Below, in pieces: positions 1 through 7,523 of a DNA stretch of 64,000 nt. Under the pieces are notes generated by a model. It did no database searches and was not told the DNA's origin. It worked only from the letters and a program-made list of their open reading frames with translations. The stretch comes from an uncultured Acidobacteriota bacterium (GTDB lineage Bacteria > Acidobacteriota > Terriglobia > Terriglobales > Acidobacteriaceae). Each line of letters begins with the position of its first letter. Position 1 is the stretch's first letter. The position numbers and the translations under genes were made by a program. The stretch is from contig CAIQPK010000009.1 of assembly GCA_903873705.1 (NCBI GenBank), positions 1 to 64,000 on the forward strand, written 5' to 3'.

Positions 1-10
1 ATTTATGAAA

Positions 11-37
11 AGCCCACCCTTCGGGGTGGGTTTTTCT
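11..37. terminator. Intrinsic terminator, probably bidirectional
   Basis: A perfect 7-bp stem (CCCACCC at 13-19, GGGTGGG at 24-30) closes a TTCG loop and is followed by T5 on the + strand. The A-rich flank at 8-11 gives a T tract on the minus strand, so it can end fahA as well as a + strand gene that lies outside the window. Confidence 0.85.
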
Positions 38-81
38 GTTTGGGTTGGATGTGCCGCCGCTGAGGGTGGACGAGAGTGGGC

Positions 82-1335
82 TTAGTGTGCAGGGAGGATG
101 CGGCCGGAGCAGTTACCGAGGCGGATAGATGGGACGCCGGGGCGTTCGCAGGTGGCAGACAGGGTAATTTCATCGTCGTCTTCGAGCCACGTGCGATGGA
201 TCCCTTCGGAGAGGGCGATGGGTTCGGCGCCGTTGCGGTTGCGTTCCATGAGGCAGCCGGCGGAGGTCAGTTCTGGTCCCGAAAGGGTACCGGAGCCGAG
301 GATGTCACCGGGCTGGAGGTTGCAGCCGTTGCTGGTGTGGTGGGCGATCATCTGGGCCTGCGTCCAGTAGAGTTGCCGAGTGTTGGTGCGGGCCAGGGGG
401 TGGAGATCTGGGGTTGAAAGCGTTGTGACGACTTCGATATCGAGTGCACCGGATTGCTGATCCAGCGCATCAAGGAGATAGGGAAGTGGGCCGGGGTCGG
501 CCGAGGGGCGCGGCCGCGGCGTGATGCGGAAGGGTTCGAGGGCGGCCATGGGCGTGATCCAGGGGGAGAGGGTTGTGGCGAAGCTCTTGCCGAGGAAGGG
601 GCCGAGGGGCTGGTACTCCCAAGATTGGATGTCACGGGCGGACCAGTCGTTGAGCAGGGCGACACCGAAGAGGTGAGCCGGGGCGTCGGCTATGGGGATG
701 GGTGAGCCGAGGTTGTTGCCGGTGCCGATGATGAAGGCCAGCTCGGCTTCGTAGTCGAGTGTGGTGGAGGGGCCGAAGCCGGGTGCGCCTTCGCGGGTGG
801 TGGGGCGGGCCTGGCCGTTGGGGCGTCGAATTGGGGTTCCACTGATGACGATGGACGAGGCACGACCGTGGTAGGCGAGCGGGATGTGCTTGTAGTTGGG
901 GAGGAGTGGGCTGTCGGGGCGGAAGATTTCGCCGATGCGGCGGGCGTGATCGAGGCTGGCGTAGAAGTCGGTGTAGTTGCCGATGGCGATGGGAAGGACG
1001 AGGTCGGCGGCGGCGAGGGGGTGTAGGCATCTGGCTGCTTGTTCGCGGCGTGTTGCGGGCGCGGTCTCGCTGAGAATGCTGATGAGCTGAGTGCGGAGGG
1101 CTTGCCATGCGGCGGGGCCGAGCGCGAGGAAGGCGTTCATGGTGGGCTGCTGAAGGGCGGCGCGGAGTTCGGGGGCGCAGGTTTCCAGGAGGCCGACGGC
1201 GTTGCACGCGGCGAGGTCGAGGAGCTGGTCGTGGATGCGGACGCAGAGGTGAGTTTCGGTGCCGGCGCGGTGGGCTCCGTAGGGGAGATGCTTGAGGCCG
1301 AAGCCCTCGGTGGGGTTGGGGAGCCAAGTTTGCAC
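82..1335 (-). CDS. fahA: Fumarylacetoacetase (last step of tyrosine degradation)
   Basis: This 417-residue cytosolic hydrolase splits fumarylacetoacetate into fumarate and acetoacetate. The length is normal for the family. Visible landmarks are the metal aspartate in YTDFYAS (near residue 123), a histidine near 130, the YHGRASS motif at 155-161, two acidic residues near 197-199, and NDWSARDIQ at 229-237. The start is GTG at 1335 because the protein aligns from MQTWLPNP onward, but no clear Shine-Dalgarno precedes it. Another gene of the same pathway, hpd, lies about 5 kb away on the same strand. Homogentisate dioxygenase, the step between, is not in the window. The assignment is firm; only the start is uncertain. 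Confidence 0.95.
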   Translation of the reverse strand: MQTWLPNPTEGFGLKHLPYGAHRAGTETHLCVRIHDQLLDLAACNAVGLLETCAPELRAALQQPTMNAFLALGPAAWQALRTQLISILSETAPATRREQAARCLHPLAAADLVLPIAIGNYTDFYASLDHARRIGEIFRPDSPLLPNYKHIPLAYHGRASSIVISGTPIRRPNGQARPTTREGAPGFGPSTTLDYEAELAFIIGTGNNLGSPIPIADAPAHLFGVALLNDWSARDIQSWEYQPLGPFLGKSFATTLSPWITPMAALEPFRITPRPRPSADPGPLPYLLDALDQQSGALDIEVVTTLSTPDLHPLARTNTRQLYWTQAQMIAHHTSNGCNLQPGDILGSGTLSGPELTSAGCLMERNRNGAEPIALSEGIHRTWLEDDDEITLSATCERPGVPSIRLGNCSGRILPAH

Positions 1336-1450
1336 GAGGCTATTGTCTGCTTTTGTAGGGTGTGGTGGCTAGGTGGGCTGTTTTCGTGTATTGGGTCGGG
1401 TCGGATTACCGAAGATTCTGAATAGACGCCATTCAAGGAATGGGCAGGCG

Positions 1451-2158
1451 TTAGGTGCCCATGTCATCAACGACCGAGTCCAGGTGTAGCCTGCCTTGGT
1501 GCATAGAGAAGGTGAGGGTCCACTGCGAATTCCGCGTCGTCAGCTTCACGACACGCAAAATACCTTTCTTCCGATAGCTCTCTCGGTAGTCGTTGCTCAA
1601 CAGAGGATGTTCACATTCGGGCCTACTGAAAAAACTATGCTGATTACGTTTTTCACTACCTAAAAGAAATAGGTACAGGATGCCCGCTGATTTCAGTCGG
1701 GAATTCGTGAGCGATGGTCGCGCAGCTGTGAGCAAATCGTTCATAGCTACCAAGCTGCCGGGAAGGTTTGGAGAGGGCCGACTAACCATTCCTTCACCAG
1801 ACCCGATCAACCGCACCGGCGATTCGGGAGTTGCTTTGATGACAGTACCCGTATAGGAGTAATCGATATGCACGGCCGTATGGAATCGTAAGACGTTGGC
1901 ACGGGGAAGCCAGGGTGTATCCATAGCTTCGCACCAGTTGAAGGTGGGTGGCTCCCCCGCAAACAGGCTGCTTGCCTCCGATGCTGACCACAACGCAGTT
2001 TCACTACGCGTGCATGGTCGAACCAGCCATTTCTTCTTTTCGTGAGGCTTCTTATCTCCCACGGATAACCTGGGATATCCTTGCGCGGATACCAGCGTGG
2101 CGCCGAGGGCAAGCGCCATTGGAAGACCCATGAGACGTCGTGTGGAACCATAAAGCAC
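1451..2158 (-). CDS. Secreted hypothetical protein
   Basis: I do not recognise the family. The frame stays open upstream to 2521, but the best start is GTG at 2158: AAGGAG sits 7 nt before it, and the start gives an N-terminus with arginines followed by a hydrophobic stretch ending LVSAQG, which is a plausible Sec signal peptide. The mature part, about 210 residues, has no obvious catalytic motif. The surrounding sequence is less G+C rich than its neighbours. A second small secreted protein gene follows upstream on the same strand. The signal peptide and the good start favour a real gene, though overlapping open frames leave some doubt. Confidence 0.6.
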   Translation of the reverse strand: MLYGSTRRLMGLPMALALGATLVSAQGYPRLSVGDKKPHEKKKWLVRPCTRSETALWSASEASSLFAGEPPTFNWCEAMDTPWLPRANVLRFHTAVHIDYSYTGTVIKATPESPVRLIGSGEGMVSRPSPNLPGSLVAMNDLLTAARPSLTNSRLKSAGILYLFLLGSEKRNQHSFFSRPECEHPLLSNDYRESYRKKGILRVVKLTTRNSQWTLTFSMHQGRLHLDSVVDDMGT

Positions 2159-2165
2159 AGCTGAT

Positions 2166-2171
2166 CTCCTT
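2166..2171 (-). promoter_or_regulatory. Ribosome binding site fixing a GTG start
   Basis: On the minus strand AAGGAG lies 7 nt before GTG at 2158. No ATG in this frame has comparable spacing, so this site decides the start of the secreted hypothetical protein. Confidence 0.6.
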
Positions 2172-2400
2172 CCTTCAGCAGACAGGCAGTGTAGACACCG
2201 TGAATCGGTGTAAGGGGTTCCATCCAAGAGAAATTTCCCATAAGCAGAATTGCGCAACTTCGGCCATCGTTGCCGAAAAGAGGACTTCCAGTAAGTTTGA
2301 CGATTACTCTTCCGATTAGGCGGTAATACCACCACTTCGGCTCGCCTTAGCTGTTGGAGAGTTCTAGGAGCCATCATCTTGCGTGCAATGATCGCAGCGA

Positions 2401-2811
2401 CTAATCTTGGCCCTCGAACTGAAATTCTCCGTCGCTTATTTTCAACGCCCCAAATTGCGATGAGTTGAACCTGATCAGAATGGCAGGAACATCTCTCCGC
2501 CGGACTCCATTGACCCACCAACTTCCTTTGCCGACGGAGACGATCTGCGGATTGTGAGTCCTGTAATCGCTTAGTTTGGCATCGTGAAATGGATCCCTTA
2601 CCGAGAGGATCTTCCCCTCCTTGGAGATTGCTGCTACATGGAGCCCGTCGGACTCCACATAGAATGTAATCCCGGTCGCCGAATCACGGTAGCTTTGAGG
2701 GCCTGGAAAGTTCGAAGGGGCACCGTTCGATCCTCCGATAGGCCCGCCTCCGAAGACTTGGGCTTTGGCGGCGGGAACAAGGAGACAAAGCAGCAAAACC
2801 AACCGGGTCAT
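2401..2811 (-). CDS. Small secreted hypothetical protein
   Basis: This 136-residue protein starts with a clear Sec signal (residues 1-17, hydrophobic LVLLLCLLVP, cleavage after AKA). A glycine- and proline-rich linker follows, then a beta-rich domain. AGAGG lies 6 nt before the ATG. I recognise no family. It shares strand and secreted character with the hypothetical gene 240 bp downstream, and the two may form a unit. The 2159-2400 gap between them shows no convincing element. The composition is nearer to neutral than the rest of the window. Confidence 0.6.
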   Translation of the reverse strand: MTRLVLLLCLLVPAAKAQVFGGGPIGGSNGAPSNFPGPQSYRDSATGITFYVESDGLHVAAISKEGKILSVRDPFHDAKLSDYRTHNPQIVSVGKGSWWVNGVRRRDVPAILIRFNSSQFGALKISDGEFQFEGQD

Positions 2812-3168
2812 AAGGAACCTCTATAAATTGCCAAGCTTCGGATAAACGAGTGGCTCAATCATCGATTCTAGGAGCTCAGAGCAGAGTTCTAGGCAACAAT
2901 CACATAGACACCGCAACTTGCAACTTTGAGCCGGATTCGCGAGAAACGGCGTTTCCGGCAATTTCGATTTGCCCAATTCAAACTGGCGTACCGCCTAGTT
3001 TCAACTAGCAGCGAGCAGCGATGGAGATGAGCAGTGGGGAACGACAACTGCAACGACGGCCGCACATTCGTACGCTGCGCTGCGGAATGGCAACCAGGAA
3101 TGGGAGTCGAAGTGGTGACGAGTTGGGGCATGCGGCGGGGTGCTAGGATTCGACACTGAGGGTTAGTG
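2812..3168. other. Intergenic region with no recognisable gene
   Basis: This 357-bp gap separates divergently transcribed genes. I see only two short palindromes, GAAAC-GGC-GTTTC at 2943-2955 and CTAGTT-TC-AACTAG at 2995-3008. They could be operator elements for either neighbour, but nothing identifies a regulator. An 80-codon open frame inside the gap has no coding character. Confidence 0.4.
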
Positions 3169-4371
3169 ATGGCTGTTTTTTTGCGTTGGACTTACCTGGT
3201 GGTGATGGCAGCGGCCAGTGTGTCGACGGCGCGCGCGGCGGGGCCGGATCATTGGGTGGGGACCTGGGCGACGGCGCCGGTGATGGTGGTGAATCCGAAG
3301 GGCGGCGTTGGGACGGAGGATGAGACGCTGCGGGAAGTTGTGCGTGTGTCGCTGGGTGGGGCGATGATGCGGGTGGTGTTGACGAATGAGTTTGGGACGG
3401 GCCCGCTGACCATTGGCGCGGTGCATGTGGCGCTGCGGGTGAATGGCAGCGAGGTGAAGCTGGCGAGTGCGAACGCTTTGACGTTTGGCGGGCAGACGAG
3501 CGTGACGATTCCTGCGGGCGCGAAGGTAGTGAGCGATCCCGCGGCGTTGAAGGTGCCGGCGCTGGCGGATTTGGCTATCAGTATTTTTGTTCCGAAGCAG
3601 GCGATTGCTCAGATCACGCAGCACACGGGGGCGTGGCAGACGAACTATGTGGTGCCAGGAGACCATGTGGGCGATAAGGTGCTCGACGGAGCGAAGGACG
3701 TGACGGCATGGCGCTTTCTGAAGGGCGTGGATGTTTTGGCGAGCGCGCAGAGTGGGGCGATTGTGGCGCTGGGCGACAGCATTACGGATGGCACGCAGTC
3801 GACGCGCGACGCGAATGCGCGGTGGCCGGATGTGCTGGCAGCGCGGCTGCAGGGCAATAAGAAGACCGCGATGTTGGGTGTGCTGAATCTCGGGATCAGC
3901 GGAAACCGGCTGCTGCATGACATTACGGGGCCCGGGGCGTTGATGCGGTTCGATCGCGATGTTCTGGGGCAGAGTGGGGTGAAGTACCTGGTGGTGCTGG
4001 AAGGGATCAATGACATTGGGAAGACCGCGAAGCCGTTGAAGGCGGACGATCCGGTGACGACCGAGCAGCTGCTGTTTGCGCTGGGGCAGTTGATTGAGAT
4101 GGCTCATGCGCATGGGATCAAGGTGATTGGGGCTACGCTGCTGCCGTATTCGGGGGCGGAGTATGCGTCGGCTGAGGGCGAGGCGATGCGGCAGGCGGAG
4201 AATGCGTTTATTCGGAGTGGGAAGTTCGATGGGGTGATCGATTTCGATAAGGCGATGAGCGATGCGGGGATGATGCGGCCGGCGGAGGATAGCGGGGATC
4301 ATCTGCATCCGAATGATGCGGGTTACAAGGCGATGGGGGAGGCGGTGGATTTGAGGTTGTTTGGGAAGTGA
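3169..4371 (+). CDS. Secreted SGNH/GDSL-family esterase
   Basis: This protein of about 400 residues begins with a Sec signal (TYLVVMAAASVSTARA). It then has a beta-rich domain of about 180 residues and a C-terminal SGNH hydrolase domain. The catalytic blocks are visible: block I ALGDSITDG with the nucleophile Ser, the Gly-containing block LNLGISGNR, block III GINDIG, and block V with the Asp-His pair in DHLHPND. The family hydrolyses ester groups on carbohydrates or lipids outside the cytoplasm; the substrate here is unknown. GTG at 3166 is possible, but ATG at 3169 has better spacing from GAGGG at 3158-3162. Confidence 0.85.
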   Translation: MAVFLRWTYLVVMAAASVSTARAAGPDHWVGTWATAPVMVVNPKGGVGTEDETLREVVRVSLGGAMMRVVLTNEFGTGPLTIGAVHVALRVNGSEVKLASANALTFGGQTSVTIPAGAKVVSDPAALKVPALADLAISIFVPKQAIAQITQHTGAWQTNYVVPGDHVGDKVLDGAKDVTAWRFLKGVDVLASAQSGAIVALGDSITDGTQSTRDANARWPDVLAARLQGNKKTAMLGVLNLGISGNRLLHDITGPGALMRFDRDVLGQSGVKYLVVLEGINDIGKTAKPLKADDPVTTEQLLFALGQLIEMAHAHGIKVIGATLLPYSGAEYASAEGEAMRQAENAFIRSGKFDGVIDFDKAMSDAGMMRPAEDSGDHLHPNDAGYKAMGEAVDLRLFGK

Positions 4372-4450
4372 AGGGAATTGTTGGCTTCGGATACACGGGG
4401 GAGGGCCGAGCGGCGGCAAGAACGGGAGAAAGCAAAAGCGGTGAAGCAGG

Positions 4451-4573
4451 TCCTTCGCTCTGCTCAGGATGACAATTTCTCTTTGAGAAATTGTCTAAGA
4501 ACTGCAACTGCAACTGCAACGGCAACTGCAACGGCAACGGCAAGTGCAAGTGCAAGTGCCCCTGCAACTGCCA
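4451..4573. repeat. Intergenic repeat module: CTTCGCT motif, hairpin and GCAACN run
   Basis: Three elements follow each other. At 4451-4474 lies the motif CTTCGCTCTGCTCAGGATGA. At 4471-4495 is a perfect 11-bp inverted repeat (GACAATTTCTC, loop TTT). At 4500-4573 is a degenerate hexanucleotide run of GCAACT, GCAACG and GCAAGT units. The same motif and run types recur at 9.0-9.2, 30.4 and 45.9 kb. The module sits at the end of the esterase gene and fills most of a gap of about 340 bp before ndk. Confidence 0.8.
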
Positions 4574-4653
4574 CGGGTGCGTGTTGAGTGTCGATGACTA
4601 AAGGGTTGGGTGATTTTGCCGATGAGCTAAGTGGGCCATGCACGATGGAAAAT

Positions 4654-4691
4654 GGGCGTCTGAGAAAACTTCTCAGACGCCCTTTTCTTTT
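4654..4691. terminator. Strong bidirectional terminator between convergent genes
   Basis: A perfect 13-bp stem (4654-4666 with 4670-4682, loop AAC) is followed by TTTTCTTTT on the + strand. The flank AAAAT on the other side supplies U residues for the minus strand, so it serves ndk and the esterase. Confidence 0.9.
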
Positions 4692-4708
4692 GGTCCAGAG
4701 TTGCGGAT

Positions 4709-5125
4709 TTACTTGAGTTCGTAGCCGGCAAAGAAGTAGCCGATCTCGAAGGCGGCGGTGTCTTCGGCGTCGGAGCCGTGGATGGCGTTCTCGCCGATGG
4801 AGCTGGCGAACTGCTTGCGGATGGTGCCCTCTTCGGCGTTGGCCGGGTTGGTGGCGCCCATGAGCTTGCGGAAGTCGGCGATGGCGTTGTCCTTTTCGAG
4901 GACCATGGGGTAGATGACGCCGGAGCTCATGAAGTCAGTGAGCTCGCCGAAGAAGCCGCGCTCGGCGTGGACGTAGTAGAAGCCCTCGGCCTGCTGCTTG
5001 GTGAGCACGATCTTCTTGATGGCGATGAGCTTGAAGCCGGCCTTGCTGATCTCGGCGAGGATAGCGGCGGTGTCGCCCTTTTTTACGGCGTCGGGCTTGA
5101 TGATGCTGAAAGTACGCTGTGACAC
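4709..5125 (-). CDS. ndk: Nucleoside diphosphate kinase
   Basis: The enzyme transfers the gamma phosphate from ATP to other nucleoside diphosphates through a phosphohistidine and so balances NTP pools. At 138 residues it has the standard length. The N-terminal [10 protein letters not shown] strand and the active-site histidine in NAIHGSD are both present, and the FFAGYE-type C-terminus is typical. The start is GTG at 5125, with AGGAG 6 nt upstream. It stands alone, with its own terminator downstream. Confidence 0.97.
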   Translation of the reverse strand: MSQRTFSIIKPDAVKKGDTAAILAEISKAGFKLIAIKKIVLTKQQAEGFYYVHAERGFFGELTDFMSSGVIYPMVLEKDNAIADFRKLMGATNPANAEEGTIRKQFASSIGENAIHGSDAEDTAAFEIGYFFAGYELK

Positions 5126-5219
5126 GGAAATCTCCTGGCTGCGCTTGATTGCATTTTCACTTGCGTTTTGGCAGCTCTACCAGTGTAAATGGTGGAATCG
5201 GGGTTCAAAGGAGGAAGCG

Positions 5220-5636
5220 ATGACTGTTGCCAAACTTGCCGGGGTTACGCCGATTTTGAAGGTCAAGGACCTTGCGGCCAGTCTTGCGTACTACACCGGT
5301 TCGCTGGGGTTCGCGGTGAATTGGCAGACGGGGAACTTCGGGTCGGTGTCGCGGGACCGCTGCTCGCTGATGATGACCGAAGATGCGCAGGGTCATGCGG
5401 GGACGTGGTTATGGATTGCGGTGAGCGATGTTGAGGCGTTGTTTGCGGAGTGGACCGGGAGTGGGGCGATGATCCGGCAGGGGCCTACGAATTTTCCGTG
5501 GGGGTCGCTGGAGATGCAGGTGACCGATCCGGATGGGCACGTGCTGCGGTTCGCTTCGGATGGCAAGCCGGGCGTGCCTTTTGGGCCGTGGATGGACGCC
5601 GAGGGGCGGCTGTGGCCGATGGCGGGTGCGGATTAG
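5220..5636 (+). CDS. VOC-family (glyoxalase/bleomycin resistance type) protein
   Basis: This 138-residue cytosolic protein has one vicinal-oxygen-chelate fold: VTPILKVKDLAASLAYY at the start and a DPDGHVLRFASD segment near the end. Members bind a metal and catalyse isomerisation, dioxygenation or drug binding; the substrate is not readable here. The open frame extends far upstream, but AAAGGAGG at 5208-5215 sits right before ATG 5220 and settles the start. Its stop codon (5634-5636) overlaps the ancestral stop of the convergent membrane protein gene. Confidence 0.85.
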   Translation: MTVAKLAGVTPILKVKDLAASLAYYTGSLGFAVNWQTGNFGSVSRDRCSLMMTEDAQGHAGTWLWIAVSDVEALFAEWTGSGAMIRQGPTNFPWGSLEMQVTDPDGHVLRFASDGKPGVPFGPWMDAEGRLWPMAGAD

Positions 5637-6198
5637 ATCTGGCGGATGGCGCGGTCGGTGGCTTCCATGTCGAGTACGATTTTCCACGCTGGCCGGAGGA
5701 GTCGAGTACGATTTTCCACGCTGGCCGGAGGACGAGCGCGCCAACGACGCCGAAGGAACAGTCCACCAGCCGCCAGTAGATCGGGATCTCGCGGACCTGG
5801 CCGGCGAGCAGGGCGAAGGGGATGACGCAGGCGCAGGCGATGAAGCCGAATTGGAGGATCCAGCGATTGCGGATGGGGTCGATGTAGGCGCCGATGAAGG
5901 CTACGGCGAACATCAGGTGGCCGAAGCCGAGCCAGTCTGTGCCGTAGGCCATGAACGGATACCTGGTGTTGGTGTCGGAGACGCCTTCCCAGACGGTTTG
6001 TATCCAGGTGGAGACGGTGTCGGGCACGATGTCGAAGTGATTGCTGAGCCGCATCATGAACTCGAGTTCGGACTCGAGTGGGAAGGCGGTGAGGCCGCTC
6101 AGCACCAGGCCTGCCATGAACAGACCGATCCACAAGCGGGCGCGGCGCAACTTGCGCCGGCGTGCGGGTGAGGAATGGAGCAGTGGTGGCGGGGCCAT
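5485..6198 (-). CDS. Four-helix membrane protein with a frameshifted C-terminus
   Basis: The protein is 237 residues in the present frame. Residues 1-166 form a plausible inner-membrane protein with hydrophobic segments near 22-40, 88-106, 114-133 and 142-158. The family is not one I can name. After WKIVLD at 161-166 the character changes to an Arg/Pro/Ser-rich tail of about 70 residues that runs antisense into the VOC gene. A 32-bp tandem duplication at 5669-5732 causes this. Removing one copy restores a short ending, MEATDRAIRQI, with a stop at 5633-5635, which makes a 177-residue protein. The original gene would have met its neighbour stop to stop. The tail is very likely an artefact of the duplication. 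Confidence 0.75.
   Translation of the reverse strand: MAPPPLLHSSPARRRKLRRARLWIGLFMAGLVLSGLTAFPLESELEFMMRLSNHFDIVPDTVSTWIQTVWEGVSDTNTRYPFMAYGTDWLGFGHLMFAVAFIGAYIDPIRNRWILQFGFIACACVIPFALLAGQVREIPIYWRLVDCSFGVVGALVLRPAWKIVLDSSGQRGKSYSTWKPPTAPSARSNPHPPSATAAPRRPSTAQKARPACHPKRTAARAHPDRSPASPATPTENS
5669..5732. repeat. Perfect 32-bp tandem duplication
   Basis: Copies at 5669-5700 and 5701-5732 are identical, each starting GTCGAGTACG and ending GGCCGGAGGA. The unit is not a multiple of three, so it shifts the frame of the minus-strand membrane protein gene it lies in. Confidence 0.97.
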
Positions 6199-6284
6199 GT
6201 GAGCAGTTTAGAGCATTTTCGCGGCTAACGGGTTTCCGATCAGGGGGCTGGCTGTGGCGCTTTCATTGAAGAAAGCTAACCGCG

Positions 6285-7415
6285 CTAGAGGTTGCCGCGG
6301 CTGGCTTGTTCGCGCTCGATGGCTTCAAAAAGTGCCTTGAAGTTGCCCTTGCCGAAACTGCGGCTGCCTTTGCGCTGGATGATTTCGTAGAAGAGGGTGG
6401 GGCGGTCTTCGACGGGGCGGGTGAAGATCTGGAGCATGTAGCCTTCGTCGTCGCGGTCGACGAGAATGCCGAGGCGCTCGAGCTCGTCGACGGGCTCGTC
6501 GATTTTGCCGACGCGGCCCTGGAGCTCGGTGTAGTAGCTGTGGGGGACGGTGAGGAATTCGACGCCCTGTTGCTGCATGCGGGCGACGGTTTCGAGGATG
6601 TTGTTGGTGGCGAGGGCGATGTGCTGGACGCCGGGGCCGCCGTAGAAGTCGAGGTACTCCTCGATCTGGGATTTGCGCTTGCCTTCGGCGGGCTCGTTGA
6701 TGGGGAACTTGACGTAGCCGTTGCCGTTGGCCATGACCTTGGACATGAGCGCGGAGTATTCGGTGGAGATGTCGTTGTCGTCGAAGTGCTGGTAGAGGCC
6801 GAAGCCCATGATGTCCTCGTAGAACTTGACCCACTGGTTCATGGCGTTCCAGCCGACGTTGCCGACGCAATGGTCGATGTGGAGGAGACCGACGGGGCGG
6901 GCGACGATGTCGTCTTTGACGGCGCGGTAGCCGGGGAGGAAGGCGCCGGTGTAGTTGCCGCGGTCGACGAAGGCGTGGAGGGTGTCGCCGTAGGCGGCGA
7001 TGGCGGAGATGACGGCAGTGCCGTGGTCGTCGGTGGTTTCGGTGGGTTCGATGACACTGGTGGCGCCGCGGCGGGTGGTTTCCTGCCAGGCGGCGCGGGC
7101 GTCGTCTACCCAGAGAGCGATGGTTTTTACGCCGTCGCCGTGGCGGGCGATGTGGTCGGCGATGGGGCTGTCCGAGCGAAGCGGGGTGGTGAGGACGAAG
7201 CGGACCTTGCCCTGCTGCAGGACGTAGGAGGCGCGGTCGCGGCGGCCGGTTTCCGGGCCGGCGTAGGCGACCAGCGACATGCCGAAGGCGGCGCGGTAGA
7301 AGTAGGCGGCCTGGCGTGCGTTGCCGACGTAGAACTCGACGTGATCGGTGCCGCGGAGGGGGAGGAAGTCGGCGGCGGTGGGGGTTTCGACGGGCAGCGG
7401 TGCGGTGGTGGCCAT
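6285..7415 (-). CDS. hpd: 4-hydroxyphenylpyruvate dioxygenase
   Basis: This Fe(II) enzyme converts 4-hydroxyphenylpyruvate to homogentisate, the second step of tyrosine breakdown. The 376 residues contain two VOC-type halves. The three iron ligands sit in the expected contexts: His in LLHIDHCVGNV, His in GPGVQHIALAT, and Glu in TLFYEIIQR. The C-terminal RKGSRSFGKGNFKALFEAIE helix is also typical. The start is ATG at 7415, preceded by GGAG; the upstream in-frame ATG has no ribosome site. It lies 108 bp downstream of the NHL-repeat gene and may be co-transcribed with it. The pathway partner fahA is 5 kb away. Confidence 0.96.
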   Translation of the reverse strand: MATTAPLPVETPTAADFLPLRGTDHVEFYVGNARQAAYFYRAAFGMSLVAYAGPETGRRDRASYVLQQGKVRFVLTTPLRSDSPIADHIARHGDGVKTIALWVDDARAAWQETTRRGATSVIEPTETTDDHGTAVISAIAAYGDTLHAFVDRGNYTGAFLPGYRAVKDDIVARPVGLLHIDHCVGNVGWNAMNQWVKFYEDIMGFGLYQHFDDNDISTEYSALMSKVMANGNGYVKFPINEPAEGKRKSQIEEYLDFYGGPGVQHIALATNNILETVARMQQQGVEFLTVPHSYYTELQGRVGKIDEPVDELERLGILVDRDDEGYMLQIFTRPVEDRPTLFYEIIQRKGSRSFGKGNFKALFEAIEREQASRGNL

Positions 7416-7523
7416 GGGGATCTCCAGTGGTGCACCGGGCCCTATTGTGAGCGAGCACCGGGCCCGGCGCAACTGGTGAGGATATGCCACGGGGAGGGCT
7501 TCTGGCTAGCGCGCGGTCTCAGG

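Noticed and set aside
1807-2241. A 144-codon frame overlapping the secreted protein at 1451-2158
   Set aside because: It begins plausibly (MGNFSWMEPLTPIHG) but has no ribosome site, and its second half loses coding character. The other frame has both a signal peptide and a good start.
2889-3131. An 80-codon minus-strand frame in the gap before the esterase gene
   Set aside because: No ribosome site, no signal, Ser/Thr/Arg-rich and no domain.
3163-4419. A 418-codon open frame antisense to the GDSL esterase
   Set aside because: Arg/His/Pro-rich composition with no domain, fully overlapping a well-supported enzyme; it is a product of high G+C.
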